Numbered from the stretch's first letter, positions 17,708 through 27,755 are shown. The stretch is 64,000 nt of DNA from Ruminococcaceae bacterium AB4001 (GCA_000621765.1 JHXJ01000003.1:62001-126000); one strand, 5' to 3'. The notes: generated by a model from the sequence alone, not told the origin. Numbers and translations: made by a program.

Positions 17708-18721
17708 TTATAGCCTTCCGATCTTTGCAAGTCTAGTGAGACATGATTCAATAAAACGCTGAACCTCGCGTTCATACATCGCCTGGGATTTTTCATAGCA
17801 TTCGAAATGCTTGGCGTTATTAACTATCGCCATTCTCTTGCGGCATCTGAGATTATCGTAAATCTCACGCGTTTCTGAAGGAGGAGTATCCTCATCTTCA
17901 CCGCCCTGGAAAATAAGAACAGGCACCTTTATGGAACTTGCGTGGCTTGAAGCATCACATCTGTTGATGTCAAAACCGAATGTGCGCTGGGAGAGTTTTC
18001 TGAATCTGCCGATCACCCATTCAGGCGGTATCTTAGTACTCTTGGGAAGAGTGATCTTAAGGAATCCGTTAAGCGAAGTCATCGGGGAATCCGCTATGAT
18101 ACCGCACACGTTGGGATCGAAATTCTTCTGCTGTGCAGCGAGCAGACACGCTGTCGCACCAACGCCTCTTCCTACCAGATAGATCCTGCAACGAGGACCC
18201 AGGCGCCTTTTTGTAAAAGCGATCCACGCATCAAGATCGACGCTTTCCATAAGTCCCCATGTAAAATCCTTGCCGCCGCTCATGCCGTGGGCTCTCATGT
18301 GCGTGATGAGGCAGTGGCACTGCACCTTGCTCATCATGAGTCTTGCATACGCGGCCATCTCAGCCGGAGCTTCATCGTAACCGTGAACGAGTATTACCAT
18401 ACTGGGGCACGTTGTATCAAAAGAAGGTCTGTAATATCCCGATAATTTGCATCCGTCAAAAGATGTGGTACGGACACCGAGCCATTCATTGTGATATGTG
18501 TAGAACCAGTTCTTTCCGCGTCCTATTATCGTACTGCGGTCTATCTTCTTCGGCGATCTGTCTACCTGCGGAAGCGGCCTGGGTCTCTTGAAAAGATCCT
18601 TGAACATCTTCTCCGTGTAGGACATGTATAGCAGGATAAGCCCTGCAACGACCAGGACTATAACAAGCACAATCAATACCGCAATGAGAACAGCGGTTAC
18701 AACCGAACCATTATCCGACAA
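17708..18721 (-). CDS. Alpha/beta-hydrolase-fold membrane-anchored protein lacking the serine nucleophile
   Basis: A 337-residue protein with one N-terminal helix (about 8-32), then an alpha/beta-hydrolase domain. The oxyanion segment MVILVHGYDEAP and the late acidic and histidine sites (GGEDEDTPPS and AKHFECY) are present. At the nucleophile elbow the usual GxSxG reads GRGVG (about residues 183-187), so the catalytic Ser is replaced by Gly. The frame is continuous there, with no sign of a frameshift. It may be a pseudoenzyme. The start is TTG at 18721, preceded by GGAGGG and overlapping the aminopeptidase stop, which implies translational coupling. Confidence 0.8.
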   Translation of the reverse strand: MSDNGSVVTAVLIAVLIVLVIVLVVAGLILLYMSYTEKMFKDLFKRPRPLPQVDRSPKKIDRSTIIGRGKNWFYTYHNEWLGVRTTSFDGCKLSGYYRPSFDTTCPSMVILVHGYDEAPAEMAAYARLMMSKVQCHCLITHMRAHGMSGGKDFTWGLMESVDLDAWIAFTKRRLGPRCRIYLVGRGVGATACLLAAQQKNFDPNVCGIIADSPMTSLNGFLKITLPKSTKIPPEWVIGRFRKLSQRTFGFDINRCDASSHASSIKVPVLIFQGGEDEDTPPSETREIYDNLRCRKRMAIVNNAKHFECYEKSQAMYEREVQRFIESCLTRLAKIGRL

Positions 18722-19955
18722 TTATTCCCTCCGGGCTGTCATCCCCGGAACTCAGGAGCAGACAGCCGTCTTCCGTTACAAGGCAGTCGTCCTCGATCCT
18801 GAAACCGATGTCCCATTCAGGAATGTAAACACCGGGCTCGACAGCAAGACAATTACCAGCCTCAAATTCCTTATCCCTCGCACCGACGTCATGAACGTCC
18901 AAACCGAGGAAATGAGAGGTGTTGTGCCAGTAGTAGCGGCGAACGTCCTCTTCCGTAAAATTATCAGGTATAAGCCCTTGTCCTGCAAGCCATTTGCCGG
19001 CGATGTCATACATTTGTGAATTAAGCCCGGCAAAAGTTTTATTGGGTGCGATATAAGCAAAAGCAGCCTTCCGAAGATCCCTGATCAGCTCAAGAAGTTT
19101 CATCCTCCTGTCACTCTCATCCGAAGGCGCACCTACGAAAAAGACTCTTGAGATATCTGCACAGTAACCGTTCATTCTTGCTCCTACATCCACCTGGATA
19201 ATGGAACCTTCCGCTGCTATGCCGTCCCCGTCTTTTTCGGGATCGGAATGGTGAAGATAAAATGCATTCCTTCCGCATGAGACTATGGTCTCAAAAGCAA
19301 ATGCCATCGAGCTTCTTTTTGCCATCTCATATTCAAGTTTGATATAGAGCTCATATTCGGATACGCCGGGACGGATGAGCTTTTTCATTTCCGCTATCGC
19401 TTCTTCCGTGATCCGTGCCGCTTCCTTTATGGATTCGATCTCACAGGGCTGCTTTATGAGCCTCAGCGCTGTCGTTATCTCGGAGAGATCAGCAACCTTT
19501 CTGCCGTCCTTTTCGAGCTTTGCCTTGAGCTTGGCGGGCTTTGACATGACGGACGAAGAATCGAGATAGATCTTAATCCCGGTATCCCTTAAAAGTTCGA
19601 ACTCTTTTTCCTCATAATTCTCAAGATCAAAGACCTGGTCAGGTTCCAATCCGGCAATGGCAGCAATCTCAGAACGGTCCATGCGCTTGCCGTGCCAACG
19701 CTCCTTCATGGAGTCCCTGGCAGGGGCATAAATGCCCGTCTTTACTCCGTCCTCACCCTTCTCGATGACGAGAACGAATCCCGGACGCTCAAGACCAGTC
19801 ATATAAAAGAAATTGCGGTCAGCAAAGAATCTGTAGTCAGTATCTGACGACATGTGCTTTTCCAGCCCAGAGAAGAACAACGCCGCGGTGCAATCCGGCA
19901 ACGCGGCGGTAAAGCGCTCTCTGTTTTTCCTGTAAAAAGAAGGATCCGTCAACAT
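18711..19955 (-). CDS. M24 family Xaa-Pro aminopeptidase
   Basis: A 414-residue cytoplasmic metallopeptidase that removes residues in front of proline. The N-terminal creatinase-like domain spans about 1-160 and the pita-bread catalytic domain about 165-405. The expected dinuclear metal ligands are visible: Asp in VDVGARM, Asp in YCADISR, His in HFLGLDVHD, Glu in LAVEPGVY and Glu in FRIEDDC. The ATG at 19955 lies eight bases after the acyltransferase stop and has GTAGGG upstream; a GTG at 19970 is an alternative. It belongs to the four-gene operon starting at 20620. Confidence 0.92.
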   Translation of the reverse strand: MLTDPSFYRKNRERFTAALPDCTAALFFSGLEKHMSSDTDYRFFADRNFFYMTGLERPGFVLVIEKGEDGVKTGIYAPARDSMKERWHGKRMDRSEIAAIAGLEPDQVFDLENYEEKEFELLRDTGIKIYLDSSSVMSKPAKLKAKLEKDGRKVADLSEITTALRLIKQPCEIESIKEAARITEEAIAEMKKLIRPGVSEYELYIKLEYEMAKRSSMAFAFETIVSCGRNAFYLHHSDPEKDGDGIAAEGSIIQVDVGARMNGYCADISRVFFVGAPSDESDRRMKLLELIRDLRKAAFAYIAPNKTFAGLNSQMYDIAGKWLAGQGLIPDNFTEEDVRRYYWHNTSHFLGLDVHDVGARDKEFEAGNCLAVEPGVYIPEWDIGFRIEDDCLVTEDGCLLLSSGDDSPEGIIVG

Positions 19956-19963
19956 CAGCTGCC

Positions 19964-20620
19964 CTACCACTGTTTGACTCCGTCAGAACGGACATTATAT
20001 TCGTCGAACAGGATCGTGTTATTGATATAGTTCAATGTGGCGCCCGGTGACCTTCTGATGAGACCCGGATTGCCTATGACAATGGAACCGTCGGGTACGT
20101 CAAAGTTAACATAAGCTCCGGGAGCTATGAGAACGTTGTTGCCTATCCTGATATTTCCTACGATAACGGCATTTGCGCCGATCCATACATAGTTACCGAT
20201 ATGCGGGGAACCCTTCCTCTTACCTCTGAACTGGGTTCCGATGACAACGCCTGTCGAGACGTTGACATTGTGGCCGATAACGCTCTTCGGGTGGATTATT
20301 ACACGGCCGAAATGCGCAAGATAAAAGCCTTTGCCGATCTCAGTATCGTAAGGGATCTGGAAATGATACTTACGGCTCAGTCTGTCGAGTCTGAAATTGC
20401 TTACTGCGAACTTGAGCTGATAAAGCTTCTTCCTGATACCGTCATATTTGTTGATCTGGTCGTAATAGTAACGGGTGCGTCTCATGACGCTTATGTAGCT
20501 GAACTCCGGACTTGACCTTCTCTCTTCGAGATAGCAGGCATAGATGTTCTTATAGCGACGTGCATTACCGGTGTATCTGAACAAATCGGCATATATTATG
20601 TCTTTAAGTTCATCAGTCAT
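19964..20620 (-). CDS. Serine acetyltransferase-like hexapeptide acyltransferase
   Basis: A 218-residue protein. Residues about 1-90 are helical and the rest shows left-handed beta-helix hexapeptide repeats, for example VIGHNV, HIGNYV and WIGANAVIVGNIRIGNNVLIAPGAY. This matches the CysE/serine acetyltransferase-like group that also includes capsule and sugar O-acetyltransferases. The acceptor cannot be told; no cysteine-synthesis or capsule genes are adjacent. It is first in the operon with the aminopeptidase, hydrolase and MATE genes and has AGGGAGG before its ATG. Confidence 0.85.
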   Translation of the reverse strand: MTDELKDIIYADLFRYTGNARRYKNIYACYLEERRSSPEFSYISVMRRTRYYYDQINKYDGIRKKLYQLKFAVSNFRLDRLSRKYHFQIPYDTEIGKGFYLAHFGRVIIHPKSVIGHNVNVSTGVVIGTQFRGKRKGSPHIGNYVWIGANAVIVGNIRIGNNVLIAPGAYVNFDVPDGSIVIGNPGLIRRSPGATLNYINNTILFDEYNVRSDGVKQW

Positions 20621-20654
20621 GAATGCACATCCTCCCTAGTTATACTACCTTAAA

Positions 20655-20683
20655 ATTTTATTACTTTTCGGTCAATAACTCAA
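20655..20683 (-). promoter_or_regulatory. Promoter of the acyltransferase-aminopeptidase-hydrolase-MATE operon
   Basis: On the minus strand TTGAGT (20678-20683) and TAAAAT (20655-20660) are spaced by exactly 17 bases, about 35 bases before the first start codon. Confidence 0.65.
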
Positions 20684-20798
20684 TAAGATTTTAAGGTCCA
20701 AAAGCCCATTATCTTTAGTCTTTTTTCAAATCTGTCACAAAAAACAAAAAACTGCTTTTCAGGTATTCTTTACACACTCTCAAAAAAAATATACAATT

Positions 20799-20828
20799 TT
20801 GACAAAAGATTTGATATTTGCTTAATAT
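20799..20828 (+). promoter_or_regulatory. Promoter of the AraC-family gene
   Basis: A perfect TTGACA (20799-20804) and TAATAT (20823-20828) with an 18-base spacer lie just upstream of the AraC-type gene start at 20856. Confidence 0.7.
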
Positions 20829-20855
20829 CTTATCGGAAAAGGCTGGGATCAGATT

Positions 20856-21602
20856 ATGAATATTGAGAAGGAATTAGCCAGAAGGCTCATGAACGAAGGC
20901 GAATCCGGCAACCGCCAGGTCGCTTATAACTCCGAGATCAGTTTTTACGAGATAGTTGCAAGCGGCAACTCCCACAGGCTTGAAGAAGGCCTCAAGATGA
21001 TGTCTGAGACCCAGACTCTCGGCGTTTTGAGCCCGGATAAGCTGCGCAATTTCAAATATCACACGGTCATCCTCACCGCTCTCGTAAGCAGGTTCTGCAT
21101 CGAGGCCGGACTTGAGATCTCCGTCGCATACAATCTGAGCGATATTTTTATTGAACTCATAGACGCAGCAAGCTCAGTCGAAGAAGTAAATAACATCCAG
21201 AATGAGCTTCTCCGCACCTATTGCCGCAAGATGAGCGACCTTGCCAAGAACCGTGTCGTATCACGCCATATCGTAGTCGCCATCGATTACATCAGATCTC
21301 ACATCCAGGAAAATCTTACAGTTGAATCCATAGCAGACTCCCTGTCCCTTAATGCAAGCTATCTTTCCAAGCTCTTTAAGCAGGAAATGGGCATTACATT
21401 AAGCCGTTACATCAGGGACCAGAAGATCAACGTTGCGTGCAACATGTTAAGACATCTGGATGAGTCTTCCCTGACGATAGCCAATTATCTCGGATTCTCA
21501 TCCCAGTCACACTTCATACAGGTCTTCAAGAAGTCTACCGGCATGACTCCGGAAGAGTACCGCCGCAAGAACTATCACCAGAGCTGGATGAACGGCGAGT
21601 GA
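20856..21602 (+). CDS. AraC family transcriptional regulator
   Basis: A 248-residue regulator. Residues about 145-240 carry the two helix-turn-helix motifs of the family (IADSLSLNASYLSKLFKQE and IANYLGFSSQSHFIQVFKK, with the closing GMTPEEYR). The N-terminal 140 residues are helical and lack the usual cupin; they resemble the sensor part found in clostridial AraC proteins next to sugar-use genes, and no ligand can be named. It is divergent from the acyltransferase operon and convergent (six-base gap) with the following gene, so the acyltransferase operon is a possible target. Confidence 0.92.
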   Translation: MNIEKELARRLMNEGESGNRQVAYNSEISFYEIVASGNSHRLEEGLKMMSETQTLGVLSPDKLRNFKYHTVILTALVSRFCIEAGLEISVAYNLSDIFIELIDAASSVEEVNNIQNELLRTYCRKMSDLAKNRVVSRHIVVAIDYIRSHIQENLTVESIADSLSLNASYLSKLFKQEMGITLSRYIRDQKINVACNMLRHLDESSLTIANYLGFSSQSHFIQVFKKSTGMTPEEYRRKNYHQSWMNGE

Positions 21603-21608
21603 TCATTT

Positions 21609-24311
21609 TTAGAGGAACTGCAGGACGTTAGGCAGGATATCCAATATATCGAAAGCCACAACAATAATTGCAATCGAGACAGCGTTGCTGAGAAGACTCA
21701 GGCCATACCTGACTTTCGGCCACGCTTTTTCTTTTCTCGAAAAGAGCCTTGTCAGGATCACTATGAACGATATTGCAAATACCAGCATGCAGACTGCTGC
21801 AGCACCGGCGAAAATATACGGTCTCAGGTCAAATAGACCATCCGTTTCATAAACCTCATAAACCAGGAGCAGAGGCGTCATTACGCTGACAGCTCTGAAC
21901 AGCTGTGATATTACGATCACCGGTGCGCCGGAATACTTCTTATACTTTCTTATGATGATCAGGACCAGCTTGCAGAGTATCAGGATGATACCCGTTACAG
22001 CCATAAGCGCAAGTACTGCAAGGAGAATTACCTTTGAAGAAATATCCTTGTCTGTCATATAGCTCTGGAGACCTGTCGTAATGACCGTTTCACCGTTTTC
22101 AGTCCGGAAAACATACGAAGGAAGTTTATTTGTCCCTGTATCCAGCTCATAAAGGCTTCCCGAAACCTGCTTAATAGTTCCGACACCCGTAATTTTGTAT
22201 CCTTCCTGTCCGTTTGAAGTTACAGTGAACGAAGAAAACAGATTCATCAATTTGTATATGCCCTGCTTTTTCGCTGCAACGGGAAGATAAATGCCTGAGA
22301 TATCAGCAACCTGTGCATCGGATGAATTGTACCCTGTAAGATCCGGGCTTATTTCAGGTCCGAAAAAGGCTTCGGAGAAGTCAGCATTACCGCCTTTTTC
22401 CATCACGACCAGGGAAAGACCTTTTTCGAGATCAATGAAAAGTCCGGAACAGCCGCTGTTTGTTGCAATATCAAATCCGGAAAGATGGGCATCCTTGCGG
22501 TCACCTGGCAAAAAGCCGTTACAGCATAGAGCGATATCGGTATCGCCCAGATAAGCTGACGTGGAAAGGAATATATCTATTGTCTCCCCGCTCTTAAACA
22601 GCGGATGGTCTTCCATTACAAAACTCTGTGCGAACAATGCCATATCAGAGACGGTTCCTACAGCAGCACATGAAGGATAAAGTGAGACATGCTTCGCAGA
22701 ATATCCGTAGGGGGACCATAATGAAACGTTAGAAATATAAGGTGTTCTCTCCTGATATCTTTCGCTCACCCATGCATTATCGCTGTGATCTGTACAGATC
22801 GCTGTATGCTCCATTCCCAAACGGTCGAAAATGTTGGCTCTGACATATTCAACGTAAGTCTGACCTGTTACGCACTCTATTATGTATGCTGCCAGAGCCG
22901 CATCCCAGCTTGAATAACTGCTGACCTCACCCGGACGGAATGTCTGATAAGGCTCTGTTTTATAAAGCATATCCCCAAGAGTCATGGCCTGGGATGACCT
23001 GTCTATCTCAGTTATCAATTCTCCTTCTCCCCATCCTGCCGTATGGTTCATGAGATCTCTCATGGTAACCGGTTCATCGTACTGCAGGTTATGAAGGAAT
23101 CCGTCAGGAAGATAGACCCTGATGTCTTCATCAAGATCGATGAGAGCCCATGGTTCCGTAAGCTGCATCACGCTCGTCCAGACGAGGAGTTCTGATACAT
23201 TTCCCCATTCGTAAATGGTGTCATCCATGCTGCTCCCGGAATTACCAAACATACCTCCCGAGATGACTCCATAAACATCTGAAAGCTCATATGCCAGGGA
23301 ATCAAATCCGTTAGAATGAAGAGAATTCCATTCATCGGCTAACGCCTTGTATTCCGACATGGTCTTAGGAATGGCGACCGGTTCCTCGCCGAAAATCGCA
23401 TAATACTGTTCTTCCGTAATGAGTTCGCCTAATTGCGGACCGTTCTCACCAAAACACGTTTTCAAGTGTTCATTAAAGATGCTGCGGGCTTTTATACAGG
23501 CTTCCGTATATTTCGAATCTGTGGTAAACAGGTCTTTTACCGGGATAATTTCACTATAAGCCATCTGACCGATAAAACCATTGTAAAGCATCAAAACAGT
23601 AAAGGTTTCTTTTCTGTCGTATTCATAATCACGATCATAATTACCGAGCATTCTTTTGTCGTTTCCGTTTTCATCATCTTCATACAGATAATCAAAACTG
23701 CCGGCATTACCTATGTCATCATACCCCAATAAATCCATCATGTTTTCAGACGGGATCCTGTAGCCGAACGGTATTTCATACTTGATGAGATAACTCATGA
23801 GCAGTTTGTTGCATAAACGGCTGTCGATGAGATCGCCACCCTTCAGACAATTATTGTAGAAGAGCTCATATTCACGGTATCTGTAGAATATATCTCCATA
23901 ACCGACATATCCGCCGAAGTATCTTACTTCAGAAAACGGAACATGATGGTAATCAGTCCCATAATGTTCATTGACATAATCAGTCAATTCCCTGTTCAGC
24001 TCGTCGGTATAACCATAAGCATTAAGGTAACCAAACAAACTGATCCCGTTAAATTTCTGTTTTACACGCTCATCAAAAGCACGGTTCTCATCGCCTAACC
24101 AGATGAAATCATATTCTTCTTCAGGATAGTCGGAAGTATCCGTATCAGTTTCTGTTATTTCAGCAGATGTCTCTGTTGTCACCGCAGACGTTTCCGATGA
24201 GATTTCCGTAACAACAGTCTCTCCGGCTGAGCAGCTGCTTATAAGAAGCATCATTGCCATCAGGCCTGAACCTATAACTATTCTTCTGTCGGAATTGCTT
24301 TTACGTTTCAT
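21609..24311 (-). CDS. Large lipoprotein with a degenerate class C beta-lactamase-like domain and C-terminal membrane helices
   Basis: A 900-residue protein. The signal peptide ends in a lipobox (ISSCSAG), followed by a Ser/Thr/Glu-rich linker. About 60-340 is an acidic, Tyr-rich domain I do not recognise. About 345-640 aligns with serine beta-lactamase/penicillin-binding-like hydrolases: LIDLDEDIRVYLPDG, MRDLMNHTAGW and IFDRLGMEHT are clear. The catalytic SxxK is replaced: WGNVSELL stands where WGSVSKTF is expected, so Ser becomes Asn and Lys becomes Glu. The YSN motif reads YSS. The domain is probably non-hydrolytic. Four hydrophobic helices end the protein. It follows the FtsX-like permease gene by 27 bases in the same direction and may be its partner. 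Confidence 0.8.
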   Translation of the reverse strand: MKRKSNSDRRIVIGSGLMAMMLLISSCSAGETVVTEISSETSAVTTETSAEITETDTDTSDYPEEEYDFIWLGDENRAFDERVKQKFNGISLFGYLNAYGYTDELNRELTDYVNEHYGTDYHHVPFSEVRYFGGYVGYGDIFYRYREYELFYNNCLKGGDLIDSRLCNKLLMSYLIKYEIPFGYRIPSENMMDLLGYDDIGNAGSFDYLYEDDENGNDKRMLGNYDRDYEYDRKETFTVLMLYNGFIGQMAYSEIIPVKDLFTTDSKYTEACIKARSIFNEHLKTCFGENGPQLGELITEEQYYAIFGEEPVAIPKTMSEYKALADEWNSLHSNGFDSLAYELSDVYGVISGGMFGNSGSSMDDTIYEWGNVSELLVWTSVMQLTEPWALIDLDEDIRVYLPDGFLHNLQYDEPVTMRDLMNHTAGWGEGELITEIDRSSQAMTLGDMLYKTEPYQTFRPGEVSSYSSWDAALAAYIIECVTGQTYVEYVRANIFDRLGMEHTAICTDHSDNAWVSERYQERTPYISNVSLWSPYGYSAKHVSLYPSCAAVGTVSDMALFAQSFVMEDHPLFKSGETIDIFLSTSAYLGDTDIALCCNGFLPGDRKDAHLSGFDIATNSGCSGLFIDLEKGLSLVVMEKGGNADFSEAFFGPEISPDLTGYNSSDAQVADISGIYLPVAAKKQGIYKLMNLFSSFTVTSNGQEGYKITGVGTIKQVSGSLYELDTGTNKLPSYVFRTENGETVITTGLQSYMTDKDISSKVILLAVLALMAVTGIILILCKLVLIIIRKYKKYSGAPVIVISQLFRAVSVMTPLLLVYEVYETDGLFDLRPYIFAGAAAVCMLVFAISFIVILTRLFSRKEKAWPKVRYGLSLLSNAVSIAIIVVAFDILDILPNVLQFL

Positions 24312-24338
24312 GTTTTCGCTCCCGGAACAAATGATTAT

Positions 24339-27300
24339 TTACTCTGCGCTCTTCAAAGACTCTGCCATATCTATCTTCTCGATCTTTGCCCTCATTATAA
24401 GGTTAACAACAGTCGAAAAAGCAATGACAAAAGCAAGCGAATATGCATAACTGATAAGATCTATACGGATATCGTATGTGATCATGTCCATCGCTATCTG
24501 CGCCATGACGAATCTGTGCAGAAGGATTCCCAAAGGTATTCCTACGAAATATCCCATAATTACCAGCATGATGTTTTCGCGCGTAACGTATGCGCCTGTC
24601 TCGACCCTGTTAAAGCCCATGACCTTCAGTGTTGCGATCTCCCTGATACGCTCCGTGATGTTGATGTTATTAAGGTTGAAAAGCACGATAAACGCTAACG
24701 CAGCCGCACACACGATGACCAGGACTATGACGTAATTCATCCTCTCCATTGTCTTGGCAAAACTTTCCCTGGAATCAGCCGTGGAAGACCACGTCATGAT
24801 CTCATAGTTTTCGGAAAGGTATTCAGCAACTTTATAAGCATCTTCATGAGACTTGCTTTCAGTGGTTATCAGGAGCGTTTCCGGCGTGTATGGCTTGCCG
24901 AAAACTTCCCTGTATGTGTTAGGTGTCATGAGGACATAATGGAAAGTGTAGTTAGTAAAGATCGAACTGACCTTAAGCGTTACGGGGCGCTCTTCATCGC
25001 CATAAAGCAATGTTATCTCGCCTCCGGCTTTCACGTTATTCTTGTCCGCGAGTTTCTGTGATACAGCAACCTCACCGTCAGCGGGCCAGGTGAGCTGTTC
25101 GCCTGTCCTGTAATCGGTAAGACCGAAGATCGTAAGCGCATCCTTGTCATCCGTTATGAAAATGGAAAGATCCCTGACATATCCCGAACCGTCGTTTTTG
25201 GCAGTATCGTTCTTAACCACCGCGTAATCGTACTTAACGCCGGTATCCTGAAGTGTCTTTAATGCAGCATCCTCGATCTCGGACTGTCTGTATTTGTCAT
25301 CGAAAGTTACAACCAGATCGTATCTCATGATGTTATCGAACTGTGTATCAACGATATTACAGATGGAATCGTGCAGACCGAATGCCGTAATAAGTAGTGC
25401 CGTGCATCCGGCGATGCCGACGATCATCATCCACATTCTTTTCTTAAAACGGAATACGTTACGGAGCGATACCTTATGAAGGAACTTGAGTTTCTTCCAG
25501 ATAAAGCCGACATATTCAAGAAGTATGCGCTTGCCCGGAAGAGGTGCCTTCGGTCTGATAAGTTCAGCAGGCATTCCCTTCAATGTGGACGCTGCGGTAA
25601 ATACCGTAACACCGGCAGTACATAACAGTGCAACGCCCAAAGAAAGAACGAAAAGTGGTATGCTCGTTGCGAAAGTAAGATCCGTAAATCCGTACATCAT
25701 CGCATAAACTTCCCAGATAACCGCAGGGAATATCTTAGTTCCTCCCATGAATCCGAGTATTCCTCCGAGAATAGAAGCGGAACCTGCGTAGATAACGTAT
25801 TTCATGACTATCGAAATATCAGAATAACCAAGGGCTCTCATCGTTCCGATGATGCCTCTCTCGTCGCTTACCATTCTGCTCATCGTCGTCGAGCAAACGA
25901 GAGCAGCGATCGCGAAGAAGAATACAGGGAATACCGTCGAGATACCGTCGACTATTTTCGAATCGTTGTCAAAGCAGACATAACCTGTATTCTTATCTCT
26001 TCCGAGGATATATGTCTCAGGATCATCAACGCTGTCAATGAGCATATATCCGTATACCAGATCAGACCTGAATATCGTCTCGGCCTTGTACGAAAACTCC
26101 GAATATCCCTTCCAGAGTTCATAGATACCTTCACGGTATTCCTTCCAGCCGTCATCGACTTTTGTCTGCGCTTCTTCAAGTTTCTTGCGGCCTTCATTAT
26201 ACTGGGATACTCCGTTAAGATACTGCGAATACGCACTGTCAAACTGTGCCTTTGAACTTTCATACTGTCCGACACCGGTATCGTACTGGAGCTTATCCGA
26301 CATATACGACTTGTACTTCTCGTTATACGAAGCAATCTTCTTTTCGTATTCCTTCTGCTTTTCAGCGATGGCAACTTCCTGCTCGTCTAATTCTTCGTAT
26401 TTTCCGTTAAGACGCTCTATCTCATCCTCAGCGTCTTCTATCGCCTTTAGATTGTTCTCCCTTGACTCATTCTGAAGATCTATCTGGGCCTGGATGGCGG
26501 CTCTCTGCCAGTCATTCTCGGCTTCCTCAAGCCTAATCTTGTTGTTCTCCAATCCGGCATCGATAGTGGCGACTACCGACTTATATGTCTTGATCAGATA
26601 TTCAAGCGTAGATATCCTTGCATCGATCTCGGCTCTTGATCTTCTTATCTCAGAACGGCCTTCCATGATCTCGCTGTAGAGCGAATCGATCTCCGTCTTA
26701 AGGTCATCCAATTCCTGTTTTGATTTCTCGGCTCTCTGTCCTGCTGCATCGAGAAGGACCTTTGTCGACGTAAGTTCCTTGCGGTACTCGTCGATCTCTT
26801 TTTTCGAACTGTCGAGCCGCTCTTTGCCTGCTGCCAGTTCTTCGCGGTTCTTGTCTATCTCTGCCTGCGCTTTCTCAAGTTCCGCCTTTGCGTCATCAAG
26901 CGCTTTCCTTGCATCTTCAATCTCTTTGCGGCCGTCATCGATCCCTTCATCAAACTCTTCGATACCTTCGTAGAGCTTATCGTATTCTTCTCTTAAGAGT
27001 CCTTCGAATCTGTCATTAATGACGCTCGAAAGCATGACCTTATACTGAGCCTCTGAATTCTCCGCCCATTCCTTGTACTCATCAGAATACAGATAAAGGC
27101 CTGTGTCAGCATAAAGATAAGCTTCCGTGTAGTATTCCGAATCAAAGGCACCAGGGAGCGCGCATACATAGAATGAAACGCTTCCCGAACCCTCATCTGA
27201 AGTGCCGCGCTGGAAATTAAGAAATAAAGGAGATCTTGCTGTTCCGACAACCGTATACTCCCTGTACTTGAACATCTTCAAAGCTTTATCAGATGTCTCG

Positions 27301-27755
27301 TCAGTAATTACGAGCTTCGTTCCCTCAGCTATCGTCGGATAATTATATGCATCGATCACTATCTCATCGGGTCTTGAAGGAAGTCTTCCCGATTCAAGTC
27401 TGATCTTATTTACGTTATTGGTTATCGAAAGAAAACGCACCGTAGAGGAACTCTGGCTGTCGCCTAAAAGCGCCGCGCAGTCCGCCGAATATGCACCTTC
27501 GACTACACATGATGTGCGCCTGGATAATTCCTCGATATCTTCATCAGTAAAACCAATGGTCGAAAGAAGCTTGAAATCGAACATCGCCAGATCCTTCGTG
27601 TACCTGTCCGCTGTCGTGATGAACGAAGGCGTGGTTACCTTGAGGCCGGCGAAAAAGCCCACACCGAGCGCGATTATCGCAAATATCGCGATAAATCTCG
27701 GCAAGGTCATTCTGATCGATCTTAAGACAGTCTTGGCGTAAGGTTTCATTACCAT
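24339..27755 (-). CDS. FtsX-like ABC permease with a giant extracellular coiled coil
   Basis: A 1,138-residue membrane protein. One N-terminal helix (about 14-36) is followed by an extracellular region; residues about 260-570 are a very long heptad-rich coiled coil with two arms. Then come two FtsX-type membrane blocks: the first near 610-740 and the second at the C-terminus (about 1010-1130), separated by a second MacB-like periplasm-facing domain. This is the layout of mechanotransmission permeases rather than of importers. It overlaps the ATPase gene by seven bases, so the two form one complex. Coiled-coil FtsX permeases in Gram-positives are thought to act on cell-wall or signalling partners; no substrate is visible. 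Confidence 0.9.
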   Translation of the reverse strand: MVMKPYAKTVLRSIRMTLPRFIAIFAIIALGVGFFAGLKVTTPSFITTADRYTKDLAMFDFKLLSTIGFTDEDIEELSRRTSCVVEGAYSADCAALLGDSQSSSTVRFLSITNNVNKIRLESGRLPSRPDEIVIDAYNYPTIAEGTKLVITDETSDKALKMFKYREYTVVGTARSPLFLNFQRGTSDEGSGSVSFYVCALPGAFDSEYYTEAYLYADTGLYLYSDEYKEWAENSEAQYKVMLSSVINDRFEGLLREEYDKLYEGIEEFDEGIDDGRKEIEDARKALDDAKAELEKAQAEIDKNREELAAGKERLDSSKKEIDEYRKELTSTKVLLDAAGQRAEKSKQELDDLKTEIDSLYSEIMEGRSEIRRSRAEIDARISTLEYLIKTYKSVVATIDAGLENNKIRLEEAENDWQRAAIQAQIDLQNESRENNLKAIEDAEDEIERLNGKYEELDEQEVAIAEKQKEYEKKIASYNEKYKSYMSDKLQYDTGVGQYESSKAQFDSAYSQYLNGVSQYNEGRKKLEEAQTKVDDGWKEYREGIYELWKGYSEFSYKAETIFRSDLVYGYMLIDSVDDPETYILGRDKNTGYVCFDNDSKIVDGISTVFPVFFFAIAALVCSTTMSRMVSDERGIIGTMRALGYSDISIVMKYVIYAGSASILGGILGFMGGTKIFPAVIWEVYAMMYGFTDLTFATSIPLFVLSLGVALLCTAGVTVFTAASTLKGMPAELIRPKAPLPGKRILLEYVGFIWKKLKFLHKVSLRNVFRFKKRMWMMIVGIAGCTALLITAFGLHDSICNIVDTQFDNIMRYDLVVTFDDKYRQSEIEDAALKTLQDTGVKYDYAVVKNDTAKNDGSGYVRDLSIFITDDKDALTIFGLTDYRTGEQLTWPADGEVAVSQKLADKNNVKAGGEITLLYGDEERPVTLKVSSIFTNYTFHYVLMTPNTYREVFGKPYTPETLLITTESKSHEDAYKVAEYLSENYEIMTWSSTADSRESFAKTMERMNYVIVLVIVCAAALAFIVLFNLNNINITERIREIATLKVMGFNRVETGAYVTRENIMLVIMGYFVGIPLGILLHRFVMAQIAMDMITYDIRIDLISYAYSLAFVIAFSTVVNLIMRAKIEKIDMAESLKSAE

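Noticed and set aside
17900-18250. Frameshift explaining the missing Ser in the hydrolase
   Set aside because: The frame stays open and homologous on both sides of GRGVG, so a point change is the simpler explanation.
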